Under the pieces are notes generated by a model that worked only from the letters and a program-made list of their open reading frames with translations, had not been told where the DNA came from and searched no databases. A stretch of DNA of 16,398 bases from Gp6-AA40 sp035764385. Its GTDB lineage: Bacteria; Acidobacteriota; Vicinamibacteria; Vicinamibacterales; UBA2999. The translations under genes were made by a program, and so were the position numbers. Shown piece by piece: positions 1 through 6,648 of the stretch. Location: positions 1 to 16,398 of the forward strand of contig DASTZI010000057.1 in NCBI GenBank assembly GCA_035764385.1, written 5' to 3'. How positions within the stretch are numbered: the stretch's first letter is position 1; every line of letters begins with the position of its first letter.

Positions 1-1378
1 TGAGACCGTAGGTCACCTTGTCGCCCATGCTCTTGGCCAGGCCGATCGACTTCTGATCCCAGATCAGGTTGTGATCGAGCGCATTTCGGCCAAGCATCGT
101 CTTGACCTTGATGTCCGGCTGCTTTTCGGCGGCGGCGAGCGTTTCGAGCACGATCGACGCGGCCTGGCTGCCCATGTTGTGGTTGCCGGCGACATTCCAC
201 CCGTGCTTCCGCATGAGGAAGAGTGTCCCGGCTTCGGTCTGCATCCGCTGCGCAGGCGAGAGATCGGTCCACTGCCAACCAGTAAACGACGAGCCGAGCC
301 ATTTGTTGGTGCCATTGGGGGCGCCGCCGACCGTTGGATGGATCCTGGCTTTCGGCGTGTTGGTCAGGATGCCGCCATCGTCGGACGCGCCGTCAACCGG
401 ACCCACCGCCGCGCCGACGACGCGCATCATCCCTTCGCCCAGCTGAAAGTCGACGAGGTTCGGCGTGCGCCGCAGGAACTGCGCGGCCAGTGGATTCTGG
501 CGGCCGAAATCGAGATCCGGGCGGATGCGCAGGTTGAGGCGGCCTTGGTGAAACAGCTGGTTCATGATGGTCACGGTGTAGCCGCTGGCGTGACCGGTCA
601 CCGTCGTTACGCCTGCCTGAAGGAAGGCGTTGTTGATCTTCAGCTGCGCGTCGAAGATGGCATCGGTCAGCTCGGGCCAGTCGCGCAGATTCCATCCCAC
701 CATCCCGATGGCTGCGCCAAACAGCTGTCCCGTCGGCTGACCTGCGGCGTCCTTCACGACGCCGATGTGGTCGCGGGGGAGGCCTGCGGCGAACGCGCGG
801 TTCAGCATCAGCGTGTTGACGACGCCCTCAGAGCTCGAGAGTGCCAGGCTCAACGGATTGTTCGGCGCGAGGGCATCGAGATCCTTCGCTGTCAGCTTTG
901 ACAGCTCGTGTTGCCATTCATCGGCCATTCGAACCCAAACTGGTGAGCCCGCATTGGCCTTGGCCACGAGTGCCTGCACCTGTCGCAGCATCCCTGCAAC
1001 GCTGTCGTCGCGCACCTTGGTGCCGACGACGCCGTTGACCATCGTGTCCTTATAGAGGTCGCCTCCCGCGAAGGCATTGTCGCCATCGCTGTCGATGAAC
1101 CCCGGGACGACGCTCTTGCCACCTGCGTCAACGACTCGGGTCGAAGGACCCACGAGGCGCCGGATTTGGTCGTTGCTGCCGACGGCGAGAACTTTTCCGT
1201 CGCGCATCGCAACGGCTTCGGCGACGGTGAATTGCTGGTCGACGGTCAATACCTTGCCGTTCACGATCACCAGGTTGGGGTACGCCAGCAGCTCGGCCGG
1301 CACCTGCGCGGCAGATGGACCTGCCGCCGCGAGGACCGTAAACACCACTCCGAGTAACGGAAGCATTGCTCGTCGCAT
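1..1378 (-). CDS. Secreted family-3 (YtcJ-like) amidohydrolase, 3' end outside window
   Basis: The first 459 residues of a metal-dependent-hydrolase-fold protein of the amidohydrolase-3/YtcJ type; the C-terminus lies beyond the left edge. A signal peptide covers about residues 1-24, ending in SAA. The N-terminal beta segment (VNGKVLTVD, about 39-47), the strand VVPGFIDS (90-97), GVTTV (256-260), His400 in AGNHNMGS and His436 in ALDHN follow the family order. The HxH metal pair that normally follows PGFIDS is replaced by Asp98-Gly99-Asp100. His400 and His436, at the places of the later ligands, remain. The ATG at 1378 has a perfect AGGAGG at 1386-1391, seven bases away. It lies 70 bp downstream of the YVTN gene on the same strand, probably in one transcript. 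The family removes N-acyl or amide groups from varied small molecules; the substrate cannot be inferred. Fold assignment is firm, activity uncertain. Confidence 0.85.
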   Translation of the reverse strand, partial: MRRAMLPLLGVVFTVLAAAGPSAAQVPAELLAYPNLVIVNGKVLTVDQQFTVAEAVAMRDGKVLAVGSNDQIRRLVGPSTRVVDAGGKSVVPGFIDSDGDNAFAGGDLYKDTMVNGVVGTKVRDDSVAGMLRQVQALVAKANAGSPVWVRMADEWQHELSKLTAKDLDALAPNNPLSLALSSSEGVVNTLMLNRAFAAGLPRDHIGVVKDAAGQPTGQLFGAAIGMVGWNLRDWPELTDAIFDAQLKINNAFLQAGVTTVTGHASGYTVTIMNQLFHQGRLNLRIRPDLDFGRQNPLAAQFLRRTPNLVDFQLGEGMMRVVGAAVGPVDGASDDGGILTNTPKARIHPTVGGAPNGTNKWLGSSFTGWQWTDLSPAQRMQTEAGTLFLMRKHGWNVAGNHNMGSQAASIVLETLAAAEKQPDIKVKTMLGRNALDHNLIWDQKSIGLAKSMGDKVTYGL

Positions 1379-1405
1379 CAGCGGGCCTCCTGAATTGTTC
1401 GCGGA

Positions 1406-1429
1406 GCGGGCGGCATCGTGGCCGCCCGC
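1406..1429 (-). other. Intercistronic hairpin
   Basis: A perfect 9-bp GC stem (GCGGGCGGC with GCCGCCCGC) and six-base loop lies between the YVTN gene and the amidohydrolase, 27 bases before the latter's start codon. No T-run follows on the minus strand, so it does not look like an intrinsic terminator. It could stabilise the upstream message end or tune expression of the downstream gene (inference). Confidence 0.5.
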
Positions 1430-1448
1430 GAAAGATGAACGCGAAGGT

Positions 1449-2456
1449 CTACGGAAGCACCGCAGTCGCGTTGCGCTTCGGCACGTAGCCGACGGGAATT
1501 TCCGTGACCACTTTCCGCGTCGTGGTATCTACGACAGACACCGAGTTCGAACCGGCATTGGCGATGTAGACGGCCTTGCCGTCGGGTGTGAACGTCAGCC
1601 AGTCAGGATGGTGTCCGGTCTTCGCTTCGCCCATCAGCTTCAGATCCGGCATCGAGTACTGATAGATGCGGCTGTTCATCTTGCTCAGCACCCAGAGTGC
1701 TTTGCCATCGGGCGTGACGCCGATGCCGTGCGAGGGCGATCCCTGCAGCCCTTCCGTCACGCGCTCGCTGTCGGACACCTCGGGCAGCTTGACGCGGCTG
1801 ACTTCCTTGTGCTGGTCGAAGTCGACAATCGCAAAGCCGTTGAAGTCCGAGAGTTGGACGAACATCCGACCTGTGGATCCGTCAGCTTTCTTCTCGAACG
1901 TGATCGGTCGCACGCCCGCATCGAAGTCGAGCGTCCATACCGGCTCCTCAGTTTTCTGGTCGATTACGGTCACGCGCTTGCCGGCGACGGATCCGCACAC
2001 GACATACCTTCCGTCTGGCGTCACGTAGGTGTTGTGCGCACTGCCCTTCACCGGAATTGACTTGGCACGCGTCATCGTCTGCGTATCGATGACATCAACC
2101 GCGCCCGGGGCGGCGGCAATCGCCACATACACACGCCTGCCATCCTTGCTGATCGAGACGTTGTTCGGATGCGCGGTCAGCGGAATCGACTTGATGACCT
2201 TCAATGTCTTCGTGTCGACGACATCCAATGTCTTTTCGGCCTCATTGCTGATGTAGAACCTGGACCCGTCAGGTGCCGACGTGGCACCGTGATTCACCTC
2301 GATGCCGTTGATCACGCCGACCACTTTGTTGGTCGCCGGGTCGATGAGGTGGACGTTGGTCCCCGCTGAATTCGTCTGAATGATACGGACCGAGGACGCA
2401 CCCGCCGCGGCGGTAAGCGCGAAAGCGATCGCGACGGTCAGGACAGCGCGCTGCAT
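1449..2456 (-). CDS. Secreted YVTN-type beta-propeller protein
   Basis: A 335-residue exported beta-propeller. A signal peptide occupies about residues 1-20 (hydrophobic VLTVAIAFAL, then AAAGA). The rest is repeated blades of about 40 residues with the pattern 'V.VIDt.t.kvv..I.v...p......pDG..vYva'. Examples are the blades around HLIDPATNKVVGVI, LDVVDTKTLKVIKSI, VDVIDTQTMTRAKSI and the C-terminal VSVVDTTTRKVVTEI. Such propellers are periplasmic or surface scaffolds and sometimes occur beside cytochromes. No catalytic residues of nitrite reductase or lactonase can be assigned. The start at 2456 is chosen because GGAGG (2463-2467) sits six bases upstream and the signal peptide begins there; the frame stays open upstream to 2915, but that stretch is antisense to the next gene. 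It is divergent from the CXXCH protein gene and probably cotranscribed with the amidohydrolase. Confidence 0.88.
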   Translation of the reverse strand: MQRAVLTVAIAFALTAAAGASSVRIIQTNSAGTNVHLIDPATNKVVGVINGIEVNHGATSAPDGSRFYISNEAEKTLDVVDTKTLKVIKSIPLTAHPNNVSISKDGRRVYVAIAAAPGAVDVIDTQTMTRAKSIPVKGSAHNTYVTPDGRYVVCGSVAGKRVTVIDQKTEEPVWTLDFDAGVRPITFEKKADGSTGRMFVQLSDFNGFAIVDFDQHKEVSRVKLPEVSDSERVTEGLQGSPSHGIGVTPDGKALWVLSKMNSRIYQYSMPDLKLMGEAKTGHHPDWLTFTPDGKAVYIANAGSNSVSVVDTTTRKVVTEIPVGYVPKRNATAVLP

Positions 2457-2498
2457 AGACAACCTCCGTGACCCGCCTTCGCGGGCAAGCGCGCCTAC

Positions 2499-2528
2499 TT
2501 TACACCAGCCTGTGCACCCGTATATAAA
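2499..2528 (+). promoter_or_regulatory. Candidate promoter giving a leaderless mRNA
   Basis: TTTACA at 2499-2504 (5 of 6 to the -35 consensus), an 18-base spacer and TATAAA at 2523-2528 (5 of 6 to the -10 consensus) precede the ATG at 2535 by six bases. Transcription would begin at or very near the A of the start codon. This fits the absence of any Shine-Dalgarno sequence before that ATG. Confidence 0.5.
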
Positions 2529-2534
2529 GCGCGC

Positions 2535-2981
2535 ATGCCCCGAACATCCGTTTTGCTCGCCGTGCTTCTCGCGCTGGTGTGCGCCCGTTCCACGCTCCAG
2601 GGACAGGGCAATGCAACACCGGCAACCGGTCCGCGCGGTCTCGATTTCCAGACCTACCGGACCCAGATCGAGCCGATCTTCTTGAAGAAGCGCGGCGATC
2701 ATGCTCGCTGCTATGCATGTCACGCACAGGGTACGCCCCTCAGGCTCCAGGAGATGTCGCCCGGCGCGACCGCGTGGACAGAAGAACAGTCGCGCGCGAA
2801 CTTCGCGGCGCTGACGCGGGTCGTCGTTCCTGGTCAGCCGAAGCTCAGTCGGCTGATCCTCATGCCGCTGGCGCACGAGGCGGGCGGCACCGAATTCCAT
2901 CCCGGTGGCAAGCACTTCACGACGATGGAAGACCCGGAAATCAAGACGCTCGTCGCCTGGATTAGCGATGTAAAGAAGTAG
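2535..2981 (+). CDS. Small secreted mono-haem c-type cytochrome-like protein
   Basis: A 148-residue exported protein with one covalent-haem motif. Residues 1-23 form a signal sequence (SVLLAVLLALV core). The motif CYACH is at 59-63, preceded by an IEPIFLKK helix (45-52) as in planctomycete/acidobacterial cytochrome c domains, where 'i.pif..rC..CH' is typical. A later stretch LAHEAGGTEFHPGGKHF (about 112-128) contains three His that could supply a distal ligand, and the protein ends in a 'PEIKTLVAWI' helix, also typical of such domains. It is probably periplasmic and may carry electrons or anchor a larger complex with the divergent propeller. No partner oxidase or dehydrogenase is fused. The ATG at 2535 has no ribosome-binding site and fits leaderless expression. 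Haem attachment is well supported, function unknown. Confidence 0.82.
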   Translation: MPRTSVLLAVLLALVCARSTLQGQGNATPATGPRGLDFQTYRTQIEPIFLKKRGDHARCYACHAQGTPLRLQEMSPGATAWTEEQSRANFAALTRVVVPGQPKLSRLILMPLAHEAGGTEFHPGGKHFTTMEDPEIKTLVAWISDVKK

Positions 2982-3000
2982 AGGCCGCTATTAAGGAAGT

Positions 3001-3024
3001 AGGGGCCGGCTTCAGCCGGCCCTA
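3001..3024. repeat. Intergenic GGGCCGGCT palindromic repeat, copy 1
   Basis: A nine-base stem GGGCCGGCT (3003-3011) and its exact complement AGCCGGCCC (3014-3022) flank a TC loop, with TA-type flanks on both sides. A related element with the same arms occurs at 16331-16363. It lies in the 52-bp gap between two plus-strand genes, just before the second gene's start. The form resembles dispersed REP-like palindromes. No T-run follows, so it is not called a terminator. Confidence 0.7.
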
Positions 3025-3033
3025 GAGGTCCCC

Positions 3034-3881
3034 ATGAAGAAGTTTGCTCTCGCGACCTCCGCCGCCGTTGTGCTCGTTGGCGCCGGCTTGGGCGCGCAGA
3101 AGATCGACGGAACCGTCGATAGTCATCTTGCCGCTTCAAAGACGGCGGCTCGGGCTCAGTTCAGTGCGTTGCAGCAACGAGTCTGCGAGTCGGCGATCCC
3201 TGCACCTCCGGCCGCCCGCGGGGGCGGCGGCGGGGGACGGCAGGCGGGACCACCGCCTGCGTCCCAGTGGCACGCCGAGCCGGCGAAGGTATTCGACAAC
3301 CTGTATTTCGTCGGGATGACCGAGTATTCGGCGTGGGCCCTGACGACATCACAGGGGATCATCGTCATCGACACCATCTACGATTACTCGGTCGAGGACG
3401 AAGTGGTCAATGGACTCAAGAAACTTGGACTGAATCCGGCCGACATCAAGTACGCGCTCGTCAGCCACGCCCACACGGACCACATTGGCGGCGCCAAGTA
3501 CCTTCAAGAGCATTTCGGCGCGAAAGGACACTTTCGAGCATCTACCAGGTGAAGGACCGCGGCCGGACGCACACGGTCGCGACGTGGGGCGGCACCACGA
3601 TTCAGGGTGGCAAGCCCGAGACCTATCTTGCGTACATCGCGTCCGCGGATCGTTACCGCGACATCGTCAAGAAGTCCGGCGCCGACATCGTGCTTTCCAA
3701 CCACACCGCATACGACAACACTCCGGCCAATATCGGGAAGCTGGCGACGCGCAAGCCGGCGGATCCGAACCCCTACGTGGTCGGCAATGACGCCGCGCTC
3801 CGCTACATCACGACGGCGGAGGAGTGCGCAAAGGCCGGATACCTCGCTCTCACGAAAGTTGCGGGACAAAGCAGCCGCTAA
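3034..3881 (+). pseudogene. Metallo-beta-lactamase-fold (B3-like) gene broken by internal deletion and frameshift
   Basis: The first part (3034-3552) encodes 172 residues: a signal peptide (1-21), a Gly/Pro-rich stretch, the beta-core VFDNLYFVG...GIIVIDTIYD, and the zinc motif HAHTDH at 145-150 followed by IGGAKYLQEHFGAK. It then runs into a stop at 3550-3552. The C-terminal part continues in another frame from about 3528 to the TAA at 3879-3881, with SSIYQVKDRGRTHTVATWGG and a helical tail. In intact relatives some 60-80 residues lie between 'HFGA' and 'STIYxVKDGGRTHT', including the GHTPG metal-ligand loop. Here they are missing and the two ends are joined out of frame near 3521-3528. The product would lack part of the active site. 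Sequencing or assembly error cannot be excluded. Family members hydrolyse beta-lactams or other esters/lactones; this copy is presumably inactive. Confidence 0.82.
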
Positions 3882-3909
3882 TAAGATTACGGATTGGGCT
3901 CTGCTTCCT

Positions 3910-3984
3910 ATTTGTGACCAGTGATGTGTGATTCGCGATTGGCCCCCTGGGGGCCGCGCGAATCACACATCACCAGTCACAAAT
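3910..3984. repeat. 75-bp inverted repeat with 28-bp arms upstream of the sdh operon
   Basis: The left arm (3910-3937) and right arm (3957-3984) are complementary over 28 bases with two adjacent mismatches. The 19-base spacer contains a second nested palindrome, GGCCCCC-T-GGGGGCC (3941-3955). As RNA this would fold into one long hairpin. It lies between the broken hydrolase gene and the sdh anchor gene, 29 bases before the latter's start. No T-run follows. It could be a dispersed MITE-like repeat, a processing/stability element, or a barrier between transcripts. Confidence 0.8.
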
Positions 3985-4000
3985 CGCAAATCACAAATCA
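3980..4000 (+). repeat. Three tandem CAAATC(G/A) heptamers
   Basis: CAAATCG, CAAATCA and CAAATCA follow one another at 3980-3986, 3987-3993 and 3994-4000. They overlap the right end of the 75-bp inverted repeat and stop two bases before the AGGAGG ribosome-binding site (4003-4008) of the sdh anchor gene. This makes an A-rich, unstructured segment in the presumed 5' untranslated region. Confidence 0.65.
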
Positions 4001-4012
4001 TCAGGAGGTTGG

Positions 4013-4831
4013 ATGCAGGTCATTCCGGTGACGGATGTGTCGCGTGGATTCGGATCGACGAGCCGCCGCGACGCATGGTGGGTTGCACCGCTGGCGGTTT
4101 TTCTTGGTCTCGGTACCTTCGTCGTTTACTCAACGTGGGCGGCCTTTCAGAACGCGCACTACACGTTCGGACCCTATCTGTCGCCGTTTTACGCACCGGT
4201 GTTGTGGGCGTCGCCAGACAACCCGGCGGGTCTCGAGCTCGCCTGGTTCGGCGCCAAACCGGACTGGTTTCCGGCGCTGCTTCCGTTCTCCCCGGCCCTG
4301 CTGATTCTTCCGTTCCCGGGCCTCTTCCGCTTCACCTGTTACTACTACCGCGGCGCGTACTACAAGGCGTTCTGGGCGGATCCCCCATCATGCGCAGTCG
4401 GTGAGCCGCGCAAGAGCTACTGGGGCGAGCAGTCGTTCCCCTTGATCCTGCAGAACGTCCACCGGTATTTCCTGTACATCGCGTGCATTTTCCTGTTCCT
4501 GCTCTCGTACGACGTCTGGCTCGCAACGCGCTGGCCTGACGGCGCCGGGGGTACGACCTTCGGCATCGGCGTCGGCACGCTCGTCCTCGCTGTCAACGTC
4601 GTGATGCTCAGTTCCTACACACTCGGTTGTCACGCGATGCGCCACATCGTCGGAGGTTTCTACGACGACGTGTCGAAGCATCCGGTGTGTGACGGCGCCT
4701 ATGCGTGCTCGAGCGCCCTCAATTACAAGCATCAGCTCTTTGCCTGGATCAGCCTGTTCACCGTCGGCTTTTCCGATCTCTATGTCCGGCTCTGTTCGAT
4801 GGGGATCTGGACCGATTACAGGATCCTCTGA
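4013..4831 (+). CDS. sdhC: Succinate dehydrogenase membrane anchor, Sdh1-type
   Basis: A 272-residue integral membrane subunit that would anchor SdhAB and reduce quinone. Hydrophobic segments lie at about 22-42, 88-108, 152-170, 183-202 and 241-260, giving about five helices, more than a classical SdhC or SdhD. The family signature is clear: FRFTCYYYRGAYYKAFW (105-121), PPSCAVGEP (124-132), FPLILQNVHRYF (142-153), LGCHAMRHIVGG (204-215) and a SKHP turn (221-224). Actinobacterial Sdh1 anchors share this pattern, and the mycobacterial Sdh1 anchor has been reported to hold a membrane-embedded Rieske-type 2Fe-2S cluster. Cys109, Cys127, Cys206, His150, His207 and His211 are candidate ligands here (inference). 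AGGAGG at 4003-4008 fixes the start. The stop codon overlaps the sdhA start (TGATG), implying translational coupling. Confidence 0.88.
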   Translation: MQVIPVTDVSRGFGSTSRRDAWWVAPLAVFLGLGTFVVYSTWAAFQNAHYTFGPYLSPFYAPVLWASPDNPAGLELAWFGAKPDWFPALLPFSPALLILPFPGLFRFTCYYYRGAYYKAFWADPPSCAVGEPRKSYWGEQSFPLILQNVHRYFLYIACIFLFLLSYDVWLATRWPDGAGGTTFGIGVGTLVLAVNVVMLSSYTLGCHAMRHIVGGFYDDVSKHPVCDGAYACSSALNYKHQLFAWISLFTVGFSDLYVRLCSMGIWTDYRIL

Positions 4832-6648
4832 TGGCTAGCGCCACGACCTATACCTACGATGTCCTGGTGATCGGGGCAGGGGGCGCCGGCCTGCGCGCGG
4901 TAATTGAAGCTGCGAATTCAGGCGTCACCGTCGGCCTGATCTGCAAGTCGCTGCTCGGCAAGGCGCACACCGTGATGGCCGAAGGCGGCATGGCGGCCGC
5001 CCTGGCAAACAACGACGATCGCGACAGTTGGCGCGTTCACTTTGCCGACACGATGCGTGGCGGCCAGTACGTGAACAACTGGCGCATGGCTGAAATCCAC
5101 GCGAAGGAAGCGCCGGACCGGGTGCGCGAACTCGAAGGGTGGGGCGCCGTTTTTGACCGGACGAAGGACGGCCGGATCAATCAGCGCAACTTCGGCGGTC
5201 ATCGCTATCCGCGGCTCGCACATGTCGGCGATCGCACCGGGCTCGAGCTGATTCGCACCCTCCAGGACCACACGGTGTACCTCGGCGCCACCGTTCACAT
5301 GGAGCACACCGTCATCGAGCTCCTGCTCGATGGTGGACGTGTGGCCGGTGTGGTGGCCTACGACCGCGAACGCGGCCGCTTCCACCTGTTCCACGCCAAG
5401 GCGATCGTCCTGGCGACCGGCGGAGCCGGGCGCGCGTACAAGATCACGAGCAATAGTTGGGAAGGCACCGGTGACGGCCACGCCCTCGCGTATCGCGCGG
5501 GCGCTGAGCTCATCGACATGGAGTTCATCCAGTTCCATCCGACGGGGATGGTCTGGCCGCCCAGCGTCAAGGGGATTCTCGTCACCGAAGGGGTTCGCGG
5601 CGAAGGCGGCGTGCTGAAGAACAGCGAAGGCCGCCGTTTCATGTTCGACGACATTCCCGACAACTACAAACCGCAGACGGCCTCCGACGCCGAGGAGGGG
5701 TGGCGGTACACCCAGGGAGATAAGAACGCCCGCCGTCCGCCGGAGTTGCTGACGCGGGATCACGTCGCGCGCTGCATCAACCGCGAAGTGAAGGCCGGCC
5801 GCGGTTCGCCGCATGGCGGCGTGTTTCTCGACATTGCGTGGATCAAGGAGAAGCTGCCGAACGCCGAGGAGCACATCAAGCGCAAGCTGCCGAGCATGTA
5901 TCACCAGTTCATGCAACTCGCCGATCTCGACATCACCAAGGAGCCGATGGAAGTCGGTCCGACGATGCACTACATCATGGGCGGCATCCGGGTCGATGCG
6001 GACTCTCAGATGAGCACCATCGAAGGGTTGTTCGCGGCGGGTGAATGCGCATCAGGCATTAATGGGGCGAATCGTCTGGGTGGCAATTCATTGTCGGACC
6101 TGATCGTCTTCGGCAAGCGTGCAGGTGAATACGCCGCTCAGTACGCCCGAAAGACGACTCAGCCGCGTATCGACGACGGGGCGGTGCACAAGGCGATCAA
6201 TGATTCGCTGGCGCCGTTCGATCGTGGGTCGCAGGGTGAGAACCCGTACAACGTGCAGCAGGATCTGCAGGACGCAATGCAGAACCTCGTCGGCATCGTT
6301 CGCACGGAATCCGAGATGCAGGAGGCGCTCGTCAGGATCGAGCAGCTCAAGGAGCGCGCGACACGCCTCGGCGCAGAGGGCCACCGGGAGTTCCATTCCG
6401 GATGGCACACGTCGATTGACGTTCGCAATCTGCTGTCGGTTTCTGAGGCGATCACGCGCTCGGCCATCGAGCGCAAGGAGAGCCGCGGCGGACACTTCCG
6501 CGAGGATTATCCGGAGAAGGTCGCCGCGTTCGGCACGATCAACATCATGGTGCAGCAAGTGCCGGGCGGTGGCATGGCGGTGTCGCGCGCGCCGATTCCG
6601 CCGATGCCGGACGAACTGAAGCAGGTTATCGAGGAGCAGAAATCCTAA
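4831..6648 (+). CDS. sdhA: Succinate dehydrogenase flavoprotein subunit
   Basis: A 605-residue flavoprotein catalysing the succinate/fumarate step on the cytoplasmic face. The dinucleotide fold GAGGAGLRA is at 15-23 and the covalent FAD histidine is His46 in KAHTVMAEGG. Substrate and catalytic residues are present: His236 (QFHPTG), Thr252-Glu253 (VTEGVRGEGG), the catalytic Arg309 in LLTRDHVAR, His380 (PTMHYIMGG) and Arg415 (NGANRLGGNS). The C-terminal part ends with the ERKESRGGHFREDYP element common to the family. The frame is open upstream to 4705, but the start at 4831 is preferred: it gives the usual N-terminus, overlaps the anchor stop by one base, and has AGGA at 4820-4823. The order anchor-A-B is that of actinobacterial sdh1. 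No frameshift or missing key residue is visible. Confidence 0.95.
   Translation: MASATTYTYDVLVIGAGGAGLRAVIEAANSGVTVGLICKSLLGKAHTVMAEGGMAAALANNDDRDSWRVHFADTMRGGQYVNNWRMAEIHAKEAPDRVRELEGWGAVFDRTKDGRINQRNFGGHRYPRLAHVGDRTGLELIRTLQDHTVYLGATVHMEHTVIELLLDGGRVAGVVAYDRERGRFHLFHAKAIVLATGGAGRAYKITSNSWEGTGDGHALAYRAGAELIDMEFIQFHPTGMVWPPSVKGILVTEGVRGEGGVLKNSEGRRFMFDDIPDNYKPQTASDAEEGWRYTQGDKNARRPPELLTRDHVARCINREVKAGRGSPHGGVFLDIAWIKEKLPNAEEHIKRKLPSMYHQFMQLADLDITKEPMEVGPTMHYIMGGIRVDADSQMSTIEGLFAAGECASGINGANRLGGNSLSDLIVFGKRAGEYAAQYARKTTQPRIDDGAVHKAINDSLAPFDRGSQGENPYNVQQDLQDAMQNLVGIVRTESEMQEALVRIEQLKERATRLGAEGHREFHSGWHTSIDVRNLLSVSEAITRSAIERKESRGGHFREDYPEKVAAFGTINIMVQQVPGGGMAVSRAPIPPMPDELKQVIEEQKS

Noticed and set aside
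71..901. Open frame of 276 codons on the plus strand over the amidohydrolase
   Set aside because: It has no recognisable domain and lies wholly opposite a well-supported gene; long antisense frames are expected in GC-rich DNA.
2457..2915. N-terminal extension of the YVTN propeller frame
   Set aside because: The extra 153 residues are basic and low-complexity, cover the divergent CXXCH gene antisense, and precede a proper ribosome-binding site and signal peptide at 2456.
2834..3139. 101-codon minus-strand frame ending in the GPAEAGPYF peptide
   Set aside because: The peptide is the translation of the GGGCCGGCT palindrome; such spurious frames arise from this repeat.
3034..3552. A working beta-lactam resistance gene
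   Set aside because: The frame breaks after the HAHTDH motif and the second metal loop is missing.
3980..4000. CRISPR-like short tandem repeats
   Set aside because: Only three heptamers without spacers; no array and no cas gene nearby.
4918..5970. 350-codon minus-strand frame inside sdhA
   Set aside because: It is antisense to a clear flavoprotein, lacks a ribosome-binding site and shows only Arg/His-rich shadow composition.
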